A program made the translations under genes and the position numbers. The notes beneath the pieces are model-generated. The model was not told the origin of the DNA. It searched no databases and saw only the letters and a list, made by a program, of their open reading frames with translations. This document shows, in pieces, positions 34,324 to 43,217 of a stretch of 64,000 nt of DNA. Positions within the stretch are counted from its first letter, which is position 1, and each line of letters begins with the position of its first letter. The stretch covers positions 5,871,001-5,935,000 of the forward strand of contig NZ_CP023694.1 of assembly GCF_008705135.1 (NCBI RefSeq). The letters run 5' to 3'. This stretch comes from Streptomyces coeruleorubidus (GTDB lineage Bacteria > Actinomycetota > Actinomycetes > Streptomycetales > Streptomycetaceae).

Positions 34324-34384
34324 GCCGCAGGGCTCGCCCGCAGGGTGAGCCGTAGGAATCGGCTGTAGGACTCGTCAGTGAGCG

Positions 34385-34414
34385 GCCCGTCGGAAGCCTC
34401 GGCTTCCGGCGGGC
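34385..34414. terminator. Bidirectional terminator between the protease and the XRE regulator
   Basis: GCCCGTCGGAAGCC (34385-34398) pairs with GGCTTCCGGCGGGC (34401-34414) with one G-T pair and a two-base loop, placed between two convergent stop codons. Confidence 0.85.
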
Positions 34415-34423
34415 CCCTCGCGT

Positions 34424-35344
34424 TCACTGAGCCGTCGTACCGGTCCCCGCCCGGGTCGCGTCCGCGCCCCAGCTCGCCAGCAGCCGCAGCGCCTCCGCCG
34501 ACGGGGAGCCCGGTTCCGCGTGGTACGTGATCAGGGACTGCTCGGACTCGTCGACCAGGCGGAACGTCTCGAAGGACAGGGTCAGGTCGCCGACGAGCGG
34601 GTGCCGCATCCGCTTGACGCCGTAGCTCTTCTCCTTGACGTCGTGCGCGGCCCACAGCCGGCGGAACTCCTCGCTCTTCACGGAGAGCTCGCCCACCAGG
34701 GCGGAGAGCTTCGGGTCGTCCGGATGGCAGCCCGCGTCCATGCGCAGAAAGCCGACGATGTCGGACGCCTTCTGGTCCCACTCGACGAACAGCTCGCGGT
34801 AGTCGGGCCTGAGGAACACCAGCCGCGCCCAGTTCCGCTCCGGCGCCGGCAGCTCCGCCCAGTCGCCGAAGAGGGCCGCGGCCATCCGGTTCCAGGCCAG
34901 GATGTCCGAGCGCCGCCCGACGACGTACGCCGGGACGGTGTCGATCGAGTCCAGCAGATGCCGCAGCGCCGGCCGGACCTGCTGGGCCCGCGCCGTCTGC
35001 TTCTTCTTGTGCTGTTTCGGCTTCGCCAGGTGCGTCAGGTGGGCGTGCTCGGCGCCGGTCAGCCGCAGGGCGCGCGCGATCGCGTCGAGCACCTCCGCCG
35101 AGACGTTGCGCCCGTTGCCCTGCTCCAGCCGTGTGTAGTACGCCACGGACACCCCGGCAAGCTGGGCCAGCTCCTCACGGCGCAGCCCCGGAACCCGGCG
35201 CCGCCCGAAGTCGGGCAGCCCCACGTCCTCCGGCTTCAGCCGGGCGCGGCGGGTGCGCAGGAACTCGCTGAGCTCGGCACGCCGGTCCAGGCCCCCGCCG
35301 GTCTGAGGTGCGGGCTCCTGTGCGGGTTCGGGCTGTTCGTCCAT
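34424..35344 (-). CDS. XRE/MmyB family transcriptional regulator
   Basis: 306 residues. A helix-turn-helix domain (about 25-100) contains GLRREELAQLAGVSVAYYTRLEQG, the characteristic opening of MmyB-type regulators. The C-terminal ligand domain (about 120-290) resembles a fatty-acid-binding PAS-like fold seen in the family (WNRMAAALFGDW ... LVFLRPDYRELFVEW). Such genes typically lie divergent from a single oxidoreductase whose expression they control. Here the neighbour is a zinc alcohol dehydrogenase, with a palindrome between them. Confidence 0.88.
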   Translation of the reverse strand: MDEQPEPAQEPAPQTGGGLDRRAELSEFLRTRRARLKPEDVGLPDFGRRRVPGLRREELAQLAGVSVAYYTRLEQGNGRNVSAEVLDAIARALRLTGAEHAHLTHLAKPKQHKKKQTARAQQVRPALRHLLDSIDTVPAYVVGRRSDILAWNRMAAALFGDWAELPAPERNWARLVFLRPDYRELFVEWDQKASDIVGFLRMDAGCHPDDPKLSALVGELSVKSEEFRRLWAAHDVKEKSYGVKRMRHPLVGDLTLSFETFRLVDESEQSLITYHAEPGSPSAEALRLLASWGADATRAGTGTTAQ

Positions 35345-35393
35345 GCCCTCCAGTATTCATGGTCGTACGCACACGAACCTGACCCCGCCAGTG

Positions 35394-35412
35394 GTACGCA
35401 CGCTGTGCGTAC
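35394..35412. promoter_or_regulatory. Operator in the XRE/alcohol dehydrogenase divergent promoter
   Basis: GTACGCAC (35394-35401) and GTGCGTAC (35405-35412) form a perfect 8-bp inverted repeat with a three-base spacer. A further half-site CGTACGCAC lies about 30 bases nearer the regulator gene. These are the likely binding sites of the XRE/MmyB regulator. Confidence 0.65.
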
Positions 35413-35522
35413 GCAAAACCGTGGTCTGGGTAGACGCTCGCGGGTCTGGCACGGTGGTGATCGTGCCCGGTCGGAACATCAGAAGGCAGCCGGGCACGGA
35501 ACCTGCTAGGAGAACCCCCGGC

Positions 35523-36563
35523 ATGACCACTGTTGCTGCGTACGCCGCCCCCGCGCCCAAGGCTCCGCTGGAGCGCACCACCATCGAGCGCCGCGAGGTC
35601 GGCGAGTACGACGTCCTGATCGACATCAAGTTCGCCGGAATCTGCCACTCCGACATCCACCAGGCCCAGGAGGGCTGGGGTGAGGGCATCTTCCCGATGG
35701 TCCCCGGCCACGAGATCGCCGGTGTCGTCTCCGAGGTCGGCCCGGGCGTCACGAAGTTCGCCGTCGGCGACCGCGTGGGCGTCGGCTGCATGGTCGACTC
35801 CTGCCGCGAGTGCGAGAACTGCAAGGCCGGACGTGAGCAGTACTGCGTCAAGGGCAACGTCCCGACCTACAACGGCATAGGCAAGGACGGCGAGCCCACC
35901 TACGGTGGCTACTCGCAGAAGGTCGTCGTCGACGAGAACTTCGTCGTCCGCATCCCCGACGGCCTCTCCCTCGACGTCGCCGCGCCGCTGCTGTGCGCCG
36001 GCATCACCCTCTACTCCCCGCTCAAGCGCTTCGGCGCCGGTCCCGGCAAGAAGGTCGCGATCGTCGGCCTGGGCGGCCTCGGCCACATGGGCGTCAAGAT
36101 CGCGCACGCGCTGGGCGCCGAGGTGACCGTGCTGTCGCAGTCCCTGCGCAAGCGCGAGGACGGCCTGAAGCTGGGCGCTGACCACTACTACGCCACCAGC
36201 GACCCGAAGACCTTCGAGGAGCTGGCCGGCACCTTCGACCTGATCGTCTCCACGGTCTCGGCCCCGCTGGACTTCGGCGCCTACCTGTCGCTGCTGAAGA
36301 CCGAGGGCACGCTGGCCAACGTCGGCGCCCCCGAGGAGCCCATCTCCCTGAACCTCTTCTCGGTGATCGGCGGTGGCAAGAGCCTCGCCGGCTCCATGAT
36401 CGGCGGCATCGCGGAGACCCAGGAGATGCTGGACTTCTGCGCCGAGCACGGGCTCGGTTCCGAGATCGAGCTGATCCGCGGTGACCAGATCAACGAGGCG
36501 TACGACCGGGTGGTCGCCAGCGACGTGCGCTACCGGTTCGTGATCGACACCGCCACCATCTGA
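35523..36563 (+). CDS. Zinc-dependent alcohol dehydrogenase (cinnamyl alcohol dehydrogenase type)
   Basis: 346 residues, medium-chain family. The catalytic zinc ligands are in AGICHSDIH and GHEIAG. The structural zinc site has the four cysteines of the block CMVDSCRECENCKAGREQYC, given here as its core CRECENC. The NAD(P)-binding motif is GLGGLGHMG. The short GLGGLGH form with Ser-type residues afterwards suits NADPH, typical for the aldehyde-reducing YahK/CAD group. AGGAGAACCC precedes the ATG. Its divergent neighbour is the MmyB regulator, which probably senses a related aldehyde or lipid. Confidence 0.9.
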   Translation: MTTVAAYAAPAPKAPLERTTIERREVGEYDVLIDIKFAGICHSDIHQAQEGWGEGIFPMVPGHEIAGVVSEVGPGVTKFAVGDRVGVGCMVDSCRECENCKAGREQYCVKGNVPTYNGIGKDGEPTYGGYSQKVVVDENFVVRIPDGLSLDVAAPLLCAGITLYSPLKRFGAGPGKKVAIVGLGGLGHMGVKIAHALGAEVTVLSQSLRKREDGLKLGADHYYATSDPKTFEELAGTFDLIVSTVSAPLDFGAYLSLLKTEGTLANVGAPEEPISLNLFSVIGGGKSLAGSMIGGIAETQEMLDFCAEHGLGSEIELIRGDQINEAYDRVVASDVRYRFVIDTATI

Positions 36564-36600
36564 CACCGACGGCTTTCGCCGAGACCGACGGCTTCACACC

Positions 36601-36641
36601 CGCCCTGAGGGCCACGGCAGCGCGCCGGGGTACTCAGGGCG
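36601..36641 (+). terminator. Long-loop hairpin after the alcohol dehydrogenase
   Basis: CGCCCTGAG (36601-36609) and CTCAGGGCG (36633-36641) form a perfect 9-bp stem with an inner GC-rich stem-loop, 38 bases after the stop. Confidence 0.65.
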
Positions 36642-36721
36642 TTCGTCATGCACGAGGAGGTGCCCGCGGGGTACCCGTGGGGGAGTGCACCAGGGGCCAG
36701 GTACGTCAGGGGAGGCCCGCC

Positions 36722-37105
36722 ATGACCGTGCAGCTGAACCACACCATCGTCGCCGCGCGCGACAAGCGCGTCTCGGCCCGGTTCCTCGCCGACATCCTGG
36801 GGCTGGACGTGAGCCCGCCCTACGGCCCGTTCCTCCCCGTCGAGATCCCCAACGGCGTGACGCTCGACTACATGGACAGCCCCGGCGCCATCACGTCGCA
36901 GCACTACGCCTTCCTCGTCTCGGAGGACGAGTTCGACGAGATCTTCGCCCGGATCCAGGAGGCCGGTCTGAGGTACTGGGCGGATCCGTTCCACAGCCGT
37001 CCCGGCGAGATCAACCACAACGACGGCGGCCGCGGCGCGTACTTCGACGACCCCGACGGCCACCGCTTGGAGATCATCACGCGGCCGTACGGCAGCGGCG
37101 GCTGA
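36722..37105 (+). CDS. VOC family (glyoxalase/bleomycin resistance-like) protein
   Basis: 127 residues, one double beta-alpha-beta-beta-beta unit. Metal-ligand positions of the fold appear as His in LNHTIVAA, His in SQHYAFLV, and Glu in HRLEIITRP, a complete set for a metal-binding VOC enzyme. Family members include glyoxalases, dioxygenases and drug-binding proteins, so the reaction is open. The ATG at 36722 was chosen because homologous sequence begins there. It is followed by the NmrA-like gene after 113 bases. Confidence 0.8.
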   Translation: MTVQLNHTIVAARDKRVSARFLADILGLDVSPPYGPFLPVEIPNGVTLDYMDSPGAITSQHYAFLVSEDEFDEIFARIQEAGLRYWADPFHSRPGEINHNDGGRGAYFDDPDGHRLEIITRPYGSGG

Positions 37106-37218
37106 GCCCTCGCACCCCAGCTCGTCGCGTCTTCGCGCCCCAGCTCGTCACATCTTCGCGCCGCCCTTCGTCATACCGGCGAAGGCGACATCAGAAGGCG
37201 AAGAACTGGGGAGCAGCC

Positions 37219-37980
37219 ATGACATCACCGATCCTGGTCACCGGCGGCACGGGCACTCTGGGCGGTCACGTCCTGCCGCTGCTGCGCGCGTCCGGCCACG
37301 ACGTGCGGGTGCTCACCCGGCAGGCCCGTCCCGCCACGGACGGCGTCGAGTACGTCACCGGCGACCTGCTGAAGGGCGAGGGCGTCGAGGCCGCCGTCGA
37401 CGGCGTGGCGACCGTGCTGCACCTGGCGGGCGGCCCCAAGCGCGACGACGAGGCCACCCGCACCCTGGTGCGCGCCGCGTCCCGGGCCGGCGTACGGCAC
37501 TTTCTCTACATCTCGGTCATCGGCGCGGACCGGGTCCCCCTGGCCTGGATGCGCACGAAGCTGGAGTCGGAGCGGGCCGTCTCCGAATCCGGCATCCCCT
37601 GGACGACCCTGCGCGCGGCCCAGTTCCACGACCTGGCGCTGACCATGGTCGAGAAGATGGCGAAGCTGCCGGTCTTCCCGGTGCCCGGTGGCCTCCGGCT
37701 CCAGCCGGTGGACTCGCGGGAGGTCGCCGCCCGCCTCGCGGAGCTGACCCTCGGCGACCCGTCCGGCCTTGTCGCGGACATGACGGGACCGGACGTCCAC
37801 GACCTCGCGGCCCTGGCCCGCCCCTACCTCCGCCTGCGCGGTCGGCGCCGCCCGATGCTGCCGGTGCGGATCCCCGGGAAGGCGGGGCGGGCGTACCGGG
37901 CGGGGGCGAACCTGACGCTGGAGGGGGCGGAGGCGGGGAAGCGGACCTGGGAGGAGTTTCTGCGGGAGAGGCTCGGCTAG
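37219..37980 (+). CDS. NmrA-like NAD(P)-binding oxidoreductase (atypical SDR)
   Basis: 253 residues. The nucleotide-binding loop ILVTGGTGTLGGHV is at the N terminus. There is no YxxxK catalytic pair at the usual place; instead FLYISVIGADRVPLAWMRTKLESERAV carries a lysine in the NmrA/TMR-like pattern. This group often acts as a redox sensor or as a reductase of small ketones. GGGGAGCAGCC precedes the ATG at 37219. The C terminus is Arg- and Gly-rich and ends just before the convergent gene. Confidence 0.82.
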   Translation: MTSPILVTGGTGTLGGHVLPLLRASGHDVRVLTRQARPATDGVEYVTGDLLKGEGVEAAVDGVATVLHLAGGPKRDDEATRTLVRAASRAGVRHFLYISVIGADRVPLAWMRTKLESERAVSESGIPWTTLRAAQFHDLALTMVEKMAKLPVFPVPGGLRLQPVDSREVAARLAELTLGDPSGLVADMTGPDVHDLAALARPYLRLRGRRRPMLPVRIPGKAGRAYRAGANLTLEGAEAGKRTWEEFLRERLG

Positions 37981-38014
37981 GGGATGTCCGCCAGGGGTGT
38001 CGGGGCACCGGTCG

Positions 38015-38959
38015 TCACCCGGAGCGGCTCGGCCGGTCCTGCTCTCCGAAGGTCCACACGGCACGGGACCCCGGGCCGACGACGAGGGCCGAGTGGCCGA
38101 TCCGCTCCTCGTGCCGGTACGACACCGGCCTGTTCAGCGACATCTCGACCTGCCGCAGACCCACCTGGTCGAGCGGCACGGCGTCGAACCGCAGCGTGGT
38201 GCCGCCGCCCTGCGCGACGGCGCCCCCGCCGGGCAGGGACCGTACGGCGAACCCGCCGGCCTTCAGCAGCGGCACCGTGTTGGCGAGGTCCCGGGCGGTC
38301 ACCGCGAGCCGGATGCCGGTCACGTCCCGCATCAGGTGGTCGCGGTAACCGTCGGACAGGTAGCGCTCCCGGCCCACGTCACCGGGGTGTGCGGCGGGCT
38401 CGGTGTTGCCGCGCGGGTCGGCGAAGTACTCCGGCCGGTACTCCATGCCCCAGGCGCCGAAGAGGTCGTACTCGTCGGTGGTGAAGACGGCGTCGAACCA
38501 GGGCACCGGGACGCCGTCGCCGAAGTCCCGGGTCTGCCGGAACTCGACGGGGTCGCTGATCCCCAGCTCGCGCAGCCGCGCTGTCACCTTCGCCAGGTCG
38601 CCCTCCCGCTCGGTCGAGACGCCCATGCCGGTGGAGCCGAGGGTGCCGTCCTTGCCGGGGAGGTCGCCGGTCCCGAACAGCTCGATGTACGTCTCGCGCC
38701 CCATCAGATAGCGGCCGGTCCAGGTCTGCCCGCCGGCACCGGTCGTGGTGCGGACCTGGAAGTTGGCGAAATCCCTCAGAAAGGCGGAGTGCTCGATGGC
38801 GTCCGCGGTCTCCCGGTCGAGCACGCCGTAGGCGTGGTTGTAGAAAAGGAGCTGCCGCCCGCCGTCCTCGGCCCGCGCGGAGCTCACCCCGCCCTGGACC
38901 GCCCCCGCGAGGGCCAGGGCGATGACCATGATCATCTGTAATGCTCGTCTGACCGTCAT
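38015..38959 (-). CDS. Secreted DUF5829-like protein
   Basis: 314 residues. A signal peptide (1-30, ending SSARA) precedes a mature domain starting LLFYNHAYGVLDRETADAI. The order of segments (RYLMGRETYIELF, GMGVSTEREGDLAKV, YRDHLMRDVTGIRL) resembles the secreted DUF5829 family, which has an unnamed role and a vicinal-oxygen-chelate-like look; this is recall, not a search. It is convergent with the NmrA-like gene. No metal-binding or catalytic motif is evident. Confidence 0.65.
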   Translation of the reverse strand: MTVRRALQMIMVIALALAGAVQGGVSSARAEDGGRQLLFYNHAYGVLDRETADAIEHSAFLRDFANFQVRTTTGAGGQTWTGRYLMGRETYIELFGTGDLPGKDGTLGSTGMGVSTEREGDLAKVTARLRELGISDPVEFRQTRDFGDGVPVPWFDAVFTTDEYDLFGAWGMEYRPEYFADPRGNTEPAAHPGDVGRERYLSDGYRDHLMRDVTGIRLAVTARDLANTVPLLKAGGFAVRSLPGGGAVAQGGGTTLRFDAVPLDQVGLRQVEMSLNRPVSYRHEERIGHSALVVGPGSRAVWTFGEQDRPSRSG

Positions 38960-39014
38960 GCGCAGGAGCGTAGGGCGGGAGGAAGCGCTTCCGCCGGGGA
39001 TCGAGGCCTTTGTC

Positions 39015-39121
39015 AGGAGCCCTGTTCGGGAGCCCTGTTCGGGAGCCCTGTTCGGGAGCCCTGGCCGGGAGTCCTTGGCCGGGAGTCCTGGTCAGGGGGT
39101 CTTGGTCAGTGGCCCTTGGTC
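39015..39121. repeat. Tandem array of eight 13-14 bp units
   Basis: Units start at 39015, 39028, 39041, 39054, 39067, 39081, 39094 and 39108. Units 2 and 3 are identical (GGGAGCCCTGTTC) and the rest drift progressively. The last two to three units encode the C terminus of the DUF4389 protein, whose stop codon (39092-39094) sits inside the array. The other units are in the 3' region. Confidence 0.85.
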
Positions 39122-39778
39122 GGGGGGCTCCTGTCCGCCCATGTCGAGACGGAACGGGGGGTACCGGTCGGTCATCAGGGCGGCGTACGCGGTCACCCGG
39201 GCGCACCAGCGGGCGAGGCCGATCAGGAAGTCGAAGAGGTGCCGCGGATAGCGGGCGGTGAACAGCAGGACGACCACCGCGACCAGCGAGAGGAACGGCA
39301 TCAGCCCACTGCCCCGCCAGCCGCCCCCGTCGTCCCAGCCCGACCCCCAGCCACCGCCCACGAACATCGCGACGACGATGTACTGCGGGATCGCCAGCAG
39401 CCACCACTTCACCAGCACCAGTCCGCGCGAGAGCCGCTCGGGGTAGGCGACGTCGAAGCGGGCCGGATAGTCGGGCACGTCGGACAGGGTGAACGGCGGG
39501 TACCGGTCGGTGCCGAGCGCGGTGTGGGCGTAGTAGGTGACCCGCCAGTTCCACCGCAGCACGCCGACGTTGAAGTCGAACAGGGAGCGGGGGTAGCGGG
39601 CGGTGAACAGGATGGCGAAGAACGCGACGACGCTCACGAGCACGAACGCGATCCACAGGAAGAACAGCACGATGTAGTGCGGGATGGCGAGCAGCCACTT
39701 CACCAGCCACAGCCATCGGGACAACCGGGCGTCGAGGGACGCCTCCAGACGTACGGGCGACGCGGTGACAGGAATCAT
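39092..39778 (-). CDS. DUF4389 membrane protein, duplicated domain
   Basis: 228 residues. Two copies of the same unit are visible: a helix LVKWLLAIPHYIVLFFLW with TARYPRSLFDFNVGVLRWNWRVTYYAHT and TDRYPPF, then LVKWWLLAIPQYIVVAMF with TARYPRHLFDFLIGLARWCARVTAYAAL and TDRYPPF. About four membrane helices result. The ATG at 39778 has GGGAG upstream. The role of the family is not known. The C-terminal residues come from the tandem repeat and may vary between strains. Confidence 0.85.
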   Translation of the reverse strand: MIPVTASPVRLEASLDARLSRWLWLVKWLLAIPHYIVLFFLWIAFVLVSVVAFFAILFTARYPRSLFDFNVGVLRWNWRVTYYAHTALGTDRYPPFTLSDVPDYPARFDVAYPERLSRGLVLVKWWLLAIPQYIVVAMFVGGGWGSGWDDGGGWRGSGLMPFLSLVAVVVLLFTARYPRHLFDFLIGLARWCARVTAYAALMTDRYPPFRLDMGGQEPPDQGPLTKTP

Positions 39779-39880
39779 GGGGCGGAACTCCCTTCGCTTG
39801 CAGGCTCGCAAGCGAGAAGGAGCCCCGCGACCTGGGCGGGGCCGTTCGCGCGCCCGGGGGCGTTCGCGTGTCCGGGACCG

Positions 39881-40999
39881 TTACGAGGGGACAGGGGCGG
39901 TGCTGTCGGGTTCGTCGGCGCCGTCCGGTTCCTGTGGCGGATCGCTGAGCTGCTCCCGCACGTAGTTCCAGACCACCGCGATCAGCGCGGCGATCGGGAC
40001 GGCCAGCAGACTGCCCACGATGCCGGCCAGGCTGCCGCCCAGCGTCACCGCCAGCAGCACCACGGCCGCGTGCAGGCCGAGCCCCCGGCTCTGGATCATG
40101 GGCTGGAACACATTGCCCTCGAGCTGCTGCACCACGACGATGATGGCCAGCACGATCAGCGCGTCCGTCAGGCCGTTGGAGACGAGCGCGATGAGGACGG
40201 CGACGAAACCTGCGAACAGGGCGCCGATGATCGGCACGAACGCGGACACGAAGGTCAGCACCGCCAGCGGGAGCACCAGCGGTACGCCCAGGATCCACAG
40301 GCCCAGGCCGATCAGAACGGCGTCGAGCAGGCCGACGGCCGCCTGGGAGCGCACGAAGGCACCCAGCGTGTTCCAGCCGCGCTCGAACACGGTCGGGACG
40401 TCGGCGGCGAGCCGGCCGGGCAGCTGACGGGAGAGCCACGGCAGGAACCGCGGGCCGTCCTTGAGGAAGAAGAACATCAGGAAGAGGGCGAGAACGGCGG
40501 TGACCAAGCCGTTCACCACGGTGCTCACGCCTGTGACGACAGCGCCGACCATGCTGCCGAGGCCCTCCTGGGCGCGGGCGACCGCGGTGTCGAAGGCCTT
40601 GTTGATCTGGGCGTCACCGATGTTCAGCGGCGGCCCGGCGGCCCACTCGCGCATCTTCTGGATGCCCTCGACCACGCCGTCGGTCAGCTGACCGGACTGG
40701 GACGCCACGGGCACGGCGATCAGCGCCACGACACCCGCGGAGACCAGCAGGAACAGCACGGTCACGACCGACGCGGCGAGCGCGGGCGGCCACCCGCGGC
40801 GACGCAGGACACGGGCGGCGGGCCAGGTCAGCGTGGTCAGCAGCAATCCGACGACGAGCGGCCAGACAACCGACCACATCCGGCCCAGCAGCCACAGAGC
40901 CACTGCCAGCATCACCAGCACCAGCAGCAGCTCTGCGGAGACACGGGCCGATATCCGGAGCGCGTCACGGGTCTTCGTGGAACTCAAGGGCGCAGTCAC
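39881..40999 (-). CDS. AI-2E family permease
   Basis: 372 residues. Three N-terminal helices, a periplasmic helical stretch (TDGVVEGIQKMREWA), then five further helices. The block FVSAFVPIIGALFAGFVAVLIALVSNG and VQQLEGNVFQPMIQSRGLGLHAAVVLLAV is the family signature. Despite the name, most members carry ions or unknown small molecules; autoinducer export is not implied. The C-terminal 25 residues are acidic and Pro-rich. The start GTG at 40999 lies about 80 bases from the msrA stop upstream. Confidence 0.87.
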   Translation of the reverse strand: MTAPLSSTKTRDALRISARVSAELLLVLVMLAVALWLLGRMWSVVWPLVVGLLLTTLTWPAARVLRRRGWPPALAASVVTVLFLLVSAGVVALIAVPVASQSGQLTDGVVEGIQKMREWAAGPPLNIGDAQINKAFDTAVARAQEGLGSMVGAVVTGVSTVVNGLVTAVLALFLMFFFLKDGPRFLPWLSRQLPGRLAADVPTVFERGWNTLGAFVRSQAAVGLLDAVLIGLGLWILGVPLVLPLAVLTFVSAFVPIIGALFAGFVAVLIALVSNGLTDALIVLAIIVVVQQLEGNVFQPMIQSRGLGLHAAVVLLAVTLGGSLAGIVGSLLAVPIAALIAVVWNYVREQLSDPPQEPDGADEPDSTAPVPS

Positions 41000-41081
41000 G
41001 GAGGCACCCTATTGCCACCGGGTCCCACCGGTTCCAGTGGTGCCGCTGTTCACTCCTGTCGCGCGTGTCCGTGGCCGGCGC

Positions 41082-41750
41082 TCACCCGTCGGTCTTGGCA
41101 ACGCCGATCGGGCAGGACACGCCCGTGCCGCCGATGCCGCAGTATCCCGCCGGGTTCTTGTCCAGGTACTGCTGGTGGTAGCCCTCCGCCGGGTAGAACG
41201 GGCGGCCCTCCGCCGGGACGATCTCCGTGGTGATGTCGCCGTAGCCGGAAGAGGCGAGGACCTTCTGGTAGGACTCGCGGGAGGACTTGGCGGTGGCCGC
41301 CTGTTCGGGGGTGTGGGTGTAGATCGCCGAGCGGTACTGCGTGCCCGCGTCGTTGCCCTGGCGGAAGCCCTGCGTGGGGTCGTGGGACTCCCAGAACGTC
41401 TTCAGGAGGCTCTCGTACGAGACCAGCTTCGGGTCGTAGACCACGCGGACGACCTCCGTGTGACCCGTCAGGCCCGAGCAGACCTCCTCGTACGTGGGGT
41501 TCTCCGTGTAACCGCCCTGGTAGCCGACCAGGGTCGTCCACACCCCTGCCGGGAGCTGCCAGAACTTGCGCTCGGCGCCCCAGAAGCAGCCCAGGCCGAA
41601 GTCGGCGGTCTCCAGCCCCTCCGGGTAGGGGCCGAGCAGCGGGTTGCCGAGGACGGTGTGGCGGTCGGGGACCGTGAACGCCGGCTCCGAGCGGCCGGGC
41701 AGCGCCTGCTCAGGGGTCGGCAGCTGGGGCGTACGGCTGTGCAGGAACAT
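41082..41750 (-). CDS. msrA: Peptide methionine-S-sulfoxide reductase A
   Basis: 222 residues. The catalytic motif GCFWG sits at about residues 54-58. GYTENPTYEEVCSGLTGHTEVVRVVYD and the C-terminal YCGIGGTGVSC, with recycling cysteines, complete the family order. It reduces the S-form of methionine sulfoxide using thioredoxin. The ATG at 41750 follows TTGGAGACCGC. A MsrB is not in the window. Confidence 0.93.
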   Translation of the reverse strand: MFLHSRTPQLPTPEQALPGRSEPAFTVPDRHTVLGNPLLGPYPEGLETADFGLGCFWGAERKFWQLPAGVWTTLVGYQGGYTENPTYEEVCSGLTGHTEVVRVVYDPKLVSYESLLKTFWESHDPTQGFRQGNDAGTQYRSAIYTHTPEQAATAKSSRESYQKVLASSGYGDITTEIVPAEGRPFYPAEGYHQQYLDKNPAGYCGIGGTGVSCPIGVAKTDG

Positions 41751-41933
41751 GCGGTCTCCAATCGGCGCGACACCCACGCGGGGCGACGCCAGGTTCAACG
41801 TGTCGGAGCCGGAGGGAATTCCGGCCGGGGCCACGCTTCGGGGTGGCCGGGGCGCCGTGCCTCGGGGTGGCCGGCGGGTGCCGTGCATCCTGGGGCGCGC
41901 CAAACCGCGTCTCAGCGCGCCCAGGGCCGCGTC

Positions 41934-43055
41934 TCAGTGCGGCAGGCTCGCCGGGCTGCCGCCGTTGGCCTCGTAGCCTGCCACCGCCAGGGCCCGGTAC
42001 ACCGCGAACTCCGCCGCCGGGTCGGCGGACAGGGTCCAGGGCAGGGCGCCGACGTGGCCGTCGATGTGCACCAACTGGTTCATGGCCTCCGACCAGCGCT
42101 CGCTGCGGACCAGGAAGAAGACCAGCATGTGCCGCACGTGCGCCAGCATCGGGTCGTCGGGGCGGGCCGAGTGCACCGCGTGCAGCGCGCCGTGGACCGC
42201 CTTGGAGACGACCTCGGTCTGCCAGAAGCTGCTGACCAGGGTCACCTCGGGGAGGTGCTCGAACACCGCGAAGAGGGGCATCGCCGCCAGGAGGGAGCCC
42301 TGGGGGGCGCGGGCCGCCGCGGCCTCCGCGAACTCGTATGCCAGCTCACGGGAGCCGTGCCACTTCTCGCACCAGTAGTGCAGCGCGGCCAGGTGCGCTC
42401 CCATGTGGGCCGGGGCCCGGTCCAGGATCCTCAGCCAGACCTGCTCGAACTCCTTCTGGGAGTACCCCAGGCCGCGGGCCACCGACAGCTCGACGATGTA
42501 CGGGATCGGATCCCCGGGGGCCAGCAGCGCCGCCTCGCCGCACGCCGCCTTCGCCTCCTCCATGATGATCCGGAACTCGTCCGTCCCGGGCGTCGCCGTC
42601 CGCCACGCCTGCTGCACCAGGAACTCGGCGTGCACCGCGGCCCCGCCCGCGTCCTTGGGCGCCTCGGCCCGCCACACCCGCAGCCACTGCCCGCCCGGCG
42701 CCTCGCCCACCCCGCCGGGCCGCTGAGAGAGCTCCAGCGAGGCCGCACCCGCGAAGGCCTGCACGCGCTGCCAGCGCTGCTCGCCCTCCGCCTCCGTGCC
42801 CGCGAGGAGCTGCTGCGCCGCGCGGTAGTCCTGCGTGCGCTGCACCACGTCCAGGACGTCCAGCAGGTCCTGGTCGGGGCCGGGCATACGGATGTCCAGC
42901 TCCTCCTCGCGGACGAAGCCGTAGTTCGCCGGGTCCGCGGCGTCCGGGTGGTCGGGCGAGACCAGCCCGATCGCGGCCCCGCGCCTGCGCCGCAGGAAGG
43001 GAAGCAGCACGAAGCCCAGCATGACCAGCGCGATCAGGACCCAGAGAATCTCCAT
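41934..43055 (-). CDS. Membrane-anchored hypothetical protein with TPR-like helical C-terminal part
   Basis: 373 residues. The first 22 residues form one membrane helix (MEILWVLIALVMLGFVLLPFL) followed by RRRRGAA, so the bulk is cytoplasmic. The rest is helical, with conserved patches rich in Trp, His and Ala (HYWCEKWHGSRELAYEF). The sequence from about 190 on resembles repeated helix pairs. It is divergent from metB, with 160 bases between them. I do not recognise a function. Confidence 0.72.
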   Translation of the reverse strand: MEILWVLIALVMLGFVLLPFLRRRRGAAIGLVSPDHPDAADPANYGFVREEELDIRMPGPDQDLLDVLDVVQRTQDYRAAQQLLAGTEAEGEQRWQRVQAFAGAASLELSQRPGGVGEAPGGQWLRVWRAEAPKDAGGAAVHAEFLVQQAWRTATPGTDEFRIIMEEAKAACGEAALLAPGDPIPYIVELSVARGLGYSQKEFEQVWLRILDRAPAHMGAHLAALHYWCEKWHGSRELAYEFAEAAAARAPQGSLLAAMPLFAVFEHLPEVTLVSSFWQTEVVSKAVHGALHAVHSARPDDPMLAHVRHMLVFFLVRSERWSEAMNQLVHIDGHVGALPWTLSADPAAEFAVYRALAVAGYEANGGSPASLPH

Positions 43056-43217
43056 GCAACAAGCGAACCAGACCGCGCCGACAATTGGCCAACCTGGTCC
43101 CCGAACCTGTGGAAAACCCGGCCCAGCCGCACCCGCCACCCTGTGGAGTACCCGGCTCAGGGGCCCGCCGCCTCATCGCCCGGCACTCAAGGCGTCGGCG
43201 CATTACCCTCGGTGCCC

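Noticed and set aside
39015..39121. CRISPR array
   Set aside because: The units are 13-14 bp with no spacers between them; it is a minisatellite.
39116..41233. 705-codon plus-strand frame across the DUF4389, AI-2E and msrA genes
   Set aside because: Gln-, His- and Asp-rich antisense frame running through three recognisable minus-strand genes; no domain.
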